The notes under the pieces: model-generated
Told to the model about the DNA's origin: nothing
The model's database searches: none
The model's input: only the letters and a program-made list of their open reading frames with translations
Shown here: positions 61,434 to 64,000 of the stretch, piece by piece
Numbering within the stretch: the stretch's first letter is position 1
Layout: the number at the start of each line of letters is the position of its first letter
Position numbers and translations under genes: made by a program
From: JBCBUE01 sp039818285
GTDB taxonomy: Bacteria; Planctomycetota; Phycisphaerae; Phycisphaerales; Phycisphaeraceae
Reading direction: 5' to 3'
Assembly: GCA_039818285.1 (NCBI GenBank)
Contig: JBCBUE010000006.1
Span: 1 to 64,000 of the forward strand
DNA length: 64,000 bases

Positions 61434-62510
61434 ATGCCTGAACCCGCCCCCCGACTCCAGCACGACGACCGCCCGCCGGTCGACCCCGTCCCCGCCCTCC
61501 GCCTCGCCGGCACCGAGGACGACGCGCCGCCCGTCGCGTCCGACCCCGCGCCCGCGCCGCAGGGCCGGCTGATCGACCGTTTCGCCGACTACCTCAAGCA
61601 CGAGCGCCACTTCAGCCCCTACACGGCCCGCTGCTACGGCGCCGACCTTCGCCAGTACGTCGAGTACCTCGAGTCGACCACCTCGACCGACGGCTTCGCC
61701 GATCTCGCCGACGCCGTCGAAGCCAAGATGCAGCGCGCCGACGCCATGGTCGTCCGCGGCTTCCTGGCCCACCTCGACCAGTTCGGCTACTCGCCCGCCA
61801 CCACCGCCCGCAAGATCGCCACGCTCCGCTCGTTCTACAAGTGGATGCTCAAGCACGGCATGGCGGACTCCAACCCCATGCTGCTCATCCGCACGCCCAA
61901 GCAGGCCAAGCGCCTGCCCAAGGCCATCACCGTCGAGCAGATCGAGGCCCTGCTCTCGGCCCCCGACAACTCCGAAACGCTCGGCGCCCGCGACCGCGCG
62001 ATCCTCGAGACGCTCTACTCCACCGGCGTCCGCGTCTCCGAGCTGGTCGACCTCGACCGCAAGGACATGGACTTCGCCGGCGCGACCATGCACGTCCGCG
62101 GCAAGGGCAAGAAGGAACGCATCGTCCCGCTCGGCAGCCACGCCATGGCCGCCATCCGCCACTACCTCATGCTCCTCGAGCCCGACACCCGCTTCCACGC
62201 CGTCCGCCGCGAGATGGCCGAGACCGGCAACGCCCCGCTCTTCGTCAACAAAAACGGCGGCCGGCTCAGCTCCCGCTCCGTCCGTCGCAAGCTCGACAAG
62301 TACCTCCAGGGGGCCGGCCTCGACCCGTCGATCAGCCCGCACACCCTGCGTCACTCCTTCGCCACCCACCTGCTGGACAACGGCGCCGACCTGCGCAGCG
62401 TGCAGGAACTCCTCGGCCACCAGTCGCTGTCCACGACGCAGGTCTACACGCACCTGTCGACGATGCGGATGCGCTCGGCCTACGACGACGCCCACCCGCG
62501 GGCCAGCTGA
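61434..62510 (+). CDS. Tyrosine site-specific recombinase XerC/XerD
   Basis: 358 residues. An N-terminal extension of about 45 residues (Pro/Asp-rich) precedes the core-binding domain (GRLIDRFADYLKHERHFSPYTARCYGADLRQYVEYLE). The catalytic domain shows the Arg in ILETLYSTGVRVSELVDLDRKDMDF, the Lys in HVRGKGKKERIVPLG, HTLRHSFATHLLDNGADLRSVQELLGHQSL (His-x-x-Arg and His) and the nucleophile Tyr in TTQVYTHLS. It resolves chromosome dimers in the XerC/XerD manner; I cannot decide between C and D. A strong terminator follows. Confidence 0.94.
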   Translation: MPEPAPRLQHDDRPPVDPVPALRLAGTEDDAPPVASDPAPAPQGRLIDRFADYLKHERHFSPYTARCYGADLRQYVEYLESTTSTDGFADLADAVEAKMQRADAMVVRGFLAHLDQFGYSPATTARKIATLRSFYKWMLKHGMADSNPMLLIRTPKQAKRLPKAITVEQIEALLSAPDNSETLGARDRAILETLYSTGVRVSELVDLDRKDMDFAGATMHVRGKGKKERIVPLGSHAMAAIRHYLMLLEPDTRFHAVRREMAETGNAPLFVNKNGGRLSSRSVRRKLDKYLQGAGLDPSISPHTLRHSFATHLLDNGADLRSVQELLGHQSLSTTQVYTHLSTMRMRSAYDDAHPRAS

Positions 62511-62562
62511 TTGAACCCCCGACTCTCCTAGGGCTTGGCACGACGCCGGGCATACGCAAAGA

Positions 62563-62589
62563 CCCCGCGCAGGACGCGCGGGGTTTTTT
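62563..62589 (+). terminator. Rho-independent terminator after xerC/D
   Basis: CCCCGCGC (62563-62570), loop AGGAC, GCGCGGGG (62576-62583), then six T (62584-62589). The best intrinsic terminator in the window, 52 bases after the gene. Confidence 0.9.
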
Positions 62590-62610
62590 CATGCGTTGTC
62601 GATCTCAACC

Positions 62611-62704
62611 ATTAGCCCCCGGCTCTGCCGGGGGTGAACTACTTCACGCATGAATCAAGTCGAGGGCGTGTGATTTATCACCCCCGGCAGAGCCGGGGGC
62701 TAAT
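62611..62704. repeat. REP-like palindromic repeat pair (BIME-type)
   Basis: Two 27-base arms, 62611-62637 and 62678-62704, are perfect reverse complements, with 40 bases between. Each arm is itself a hairpin, CCCCCGGC-TCT-GCCGGGGG, flanked by TTAG and TGA. This two-inverted-hairpin layout is that of REP/BIME elements mobilised in trans by REP-associated tyrosine transposases; none is encoded in the window. It occupies most of the gap between xerC/D and lnt. Confidence 0.85.
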
Positions 62705-62746
62705 GGGGTCGCCGACTACGACAAACGCGCGAGTACCCTACGACCG

Positions 62747-64000
62747 ATGCGATCCCCCCTCACCCGGCTGGCCATTGGACACGCGCTGAGCGCCATCCTG
62801 CTGGCCCTCGCGTTCCCCCATCCCGGCTGGTGGTGGCTGGCGTGGGTCGCGCTCGTCCCGGCGGGCTACGTCTCGCTCGATAAGGACGAAGGACAAAGGA
62901 CGAAGGACGAAGGAGGGGATGTCGATCGAGGTGCATGGTGGCGACGGAGCGTGCACTTCGTCCTTCGTCGTTCGTCCTTCGTCCTTCCGCTCCTCACCCC
63001 CTGGCTGATCTGGTCGCTCTGGTGGTTCTCGCGCACCGCCTGGGTCCGCGGCGTGTCGTTCCCCGGCTGGTTCGTCATCGCCGCGATCGAGGGCCTGTTC
63101 TTCGCCGCCGCGTTCGCGTGGTTCGGCTGGCTGAGCCGCAAGACCCGCTGGCCCGCGGCTGTGCTGCTGCCGGCGTGCTGGGTGTCGATCGAATTGCTCC
63201 GGGTGACGCAACCCTTCGGCGGGTTCGGCTGGTTCGTGCTGGGGCACACGCAGGGGACGTGGGGCGGTGATGTTGATGAAGGCTTCTCAAGCACCGCGCA
63301 ATACGCATCTTTCGCAGGTGAGCAAACGGTATCTGCCCTGATCGCGTTTGTCGGCGGGCTCTTTCTGGATCTGATTCGTGTGATCCACAAGGACGGATTC
63401 GAGCATGCTTGGCTGATTCAATCGCGGGGTCGGACTCGGCCCGGCAGGGCGACGTGGATCGCCATTCTTCTGCTGCCGACCTTGAATATGCTGTGGAGCG
63501 GTTTCGGGCTGGTGCCACGAGAACTGTTTCAGTTGCCCGGGGTGAACAGCACGCCATGGATTACTGTCGCGGCAATCCAGCCGAATCACGAGAACGACAA
63601 CTCACGCGCGTGGTCCGCGGAATTAGAGGCGAGCCGATGGGCGGACGTTGTCGCACTGACGGTCGCTGCGTCTAAGGGGAACTACACCGAGCGATCCGAA
63701 CCTAAACCTTTTGTGCGACAGGTCGATGGTGATCGGGCTGACCTCATTGTCTGGCCCGAGTCGGCGTTGCCGGGGGCGGTGAACGCGGCGGCGCGGGAGA
63801 TCGACGTGCCGGAGGAGCAGGCGTGGTGGGGGTACTGGGGCAGCCGGCATTACTTCCGCGAGCTGATGCTCGTCGCCGAGGCGGCGGGGCTGCCGATCAT
63901 CGCCTGCGGGCCCGGCGTTGAGGGCGTCGTCGAGCGCGAGGTGCCCGACGGGCAGGGCGGGGTACGCACGGCTCGCTTCCCCGCCAAGCGCACCAACTCG
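62747..64000 (+). CDS. lnt: Apolipoprotein N-acyltransferase (partial, 3' end outside window)
   Basis: Continuous frame from ATG 62747 to the window end, 418 codons without stop. Lnt adds the third acyl chain to lipoproteins in the inner membrane, a relevant function given the three lipoprotein genes nearby. Membrane helices start with LAIGHALSAILLALAFPHPGWWWLAWVALVPAGYV; WVSIELLRVTQPFGGFGWFVLGHTQ is typical; the nitrilase domain starts at WITVAAIQPN and contains IVWPESALPG with the catalytic Glu. The catalytic Lys and Cys lie beyond the window. A 105-bp inverted repeat (62882-62986) is inserted in frame after helix 2, adding 35 charged residues. Confidence 0.93.
   Translation, partial: MRSPLTRLAIGHALSAILLALAFPHPGWWWLAWVALVPAGYVSLDKDEGQRTKDEGGDVDRGAWWRRSVHFVLRRSSFVLPLLTPWLIWSLWWFSRTAWVRGVSFPGWFVIAAIEGLFFAAAFAWFGWLSRKTRWPAAVLLPACWVSIELLRVTQPFGGFGWFVLGHTQGTWGGDVDEGFSSTAQYASFAGEQTVSALIAFVGGLFLDLIRVIHKDGFEHAWLIQSRGRTRPGRATWIAILLLPTLNMLWSGFGLVPRELFQLPGVNSTPWITVAAIQPNHENDNSRAWSAELEASRWADVVALTVAASKGNYTERSEPKPFVRQVDGDRADLIVWPESALPGAVNAAAREIDVPEEQAWWGYWGSRHYFRELMLVAEAAGLPIIACGPGVEGVVEREVPDGQGGVRTARFPAKRTNS
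62882..62986. repeat. Inverted repeat inserted in frame within lnt
   Basis: Arms 62882-62912 and 62956-62986 (31 bases, two mismatches) are tandem variants of GGACGAA and its complement TTCGTCC, around 43 bases. Total length 105, exactly 35 codons. The encoded segment (KDEGQRTKDEGGDVD...VHFVLRRSSFVL) has no counterpart in usual Lnt proteins, so it looks like a mobile hairpin repeat tolerated in a loop. Confidence 0.85.

Overview
The window is high-GC (about two thirds G+C by eye), densely coded chromosomal DNA of a flagellated planctomycete-like bacterium, most probably Phycisphaerae or a relative. I infer this from the combination of PEP-CTERM exported proteins, a planctomycete-style prepilin (FTLIE) protein, a B. 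subtilis/Wolinella-type diheme succinate dehydrogenase, and a full flagellar export/basal-body cluster containing FlbD and a MotE-like gene. No tRNA, rRNA or CRISPR array was seen, and no gap between genes exceeds about 260 bases.

Layout. 1-1446: a truncated GH2-like glycosidase fragment and a zinc-ribbon membrane protein; the first 77 bases recur exactly at 986-1062, which looks like an assembly edge. 1477-6522 (minus): the sdhC-sdhA-sdhB operon, with a one-gene membrane-protein cassette bracketed by 29-bp inverted repeats wedged between sdhA and sdhB, followed upstream by a DUF1844 gene. 6656-15896: housekeeping genes, namely an Xaa-Pro peptidase, accB-accC (fatty acid synthesis), an MFS exporter, dapF, a Gfo/Idh/MocA oxidoreductase, an aromatic/aspartate aminotransferase and prfB. 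16119-19054: a MerR-type regulator with a dyad in its own promoter spacer and a large TPR protein.

19188-51754 is a flagellar supercluster on the plus strand: flgN-like, an FlrB/FlrC-like two-component pair, flgBC-fliEFGHIJ-motE-like-fliK-flgD-orf-flgE, then (after an intervening lacI / PEP-CTERM / prepilin / GH10 xylanase module at 33919-38678) flbD-motAB-fliL-fliN-fliOPQR-flhB-flhA-flhF-flhG-orf-fliA. The hierarchy can be read from the DNA: the FlrC-like activator is sigma-54 dependent, and -24/-12 elements with the exact 10-base spacing precede flgB and fliA. fliM is absent from its usual place between fliL and fliN.

51805-64000: a His-rich lipoprotein, argS, a PEP-CTERM-like beta-propeller protein, a DUF1802 protein, a small membrane protein, a GT2 polysaccharide synthase, a TolB-like propeller lipoprotein, a CsgG-like lipoprotein, a small orphan, a XerC/D recombinase with a clear terminator, a REP-like palindromic repeat pair, and the start of lnt, which carries an in-frame 105-bp inverted-repeat insertion and runs off the window.

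An intrawindow regularity is a set of six promoter-like sequences, TTSNNN-N17-CCGATAA or close variants, all with an invariant 17-base spacer, upstream of motility, envelope and regulatory genes.
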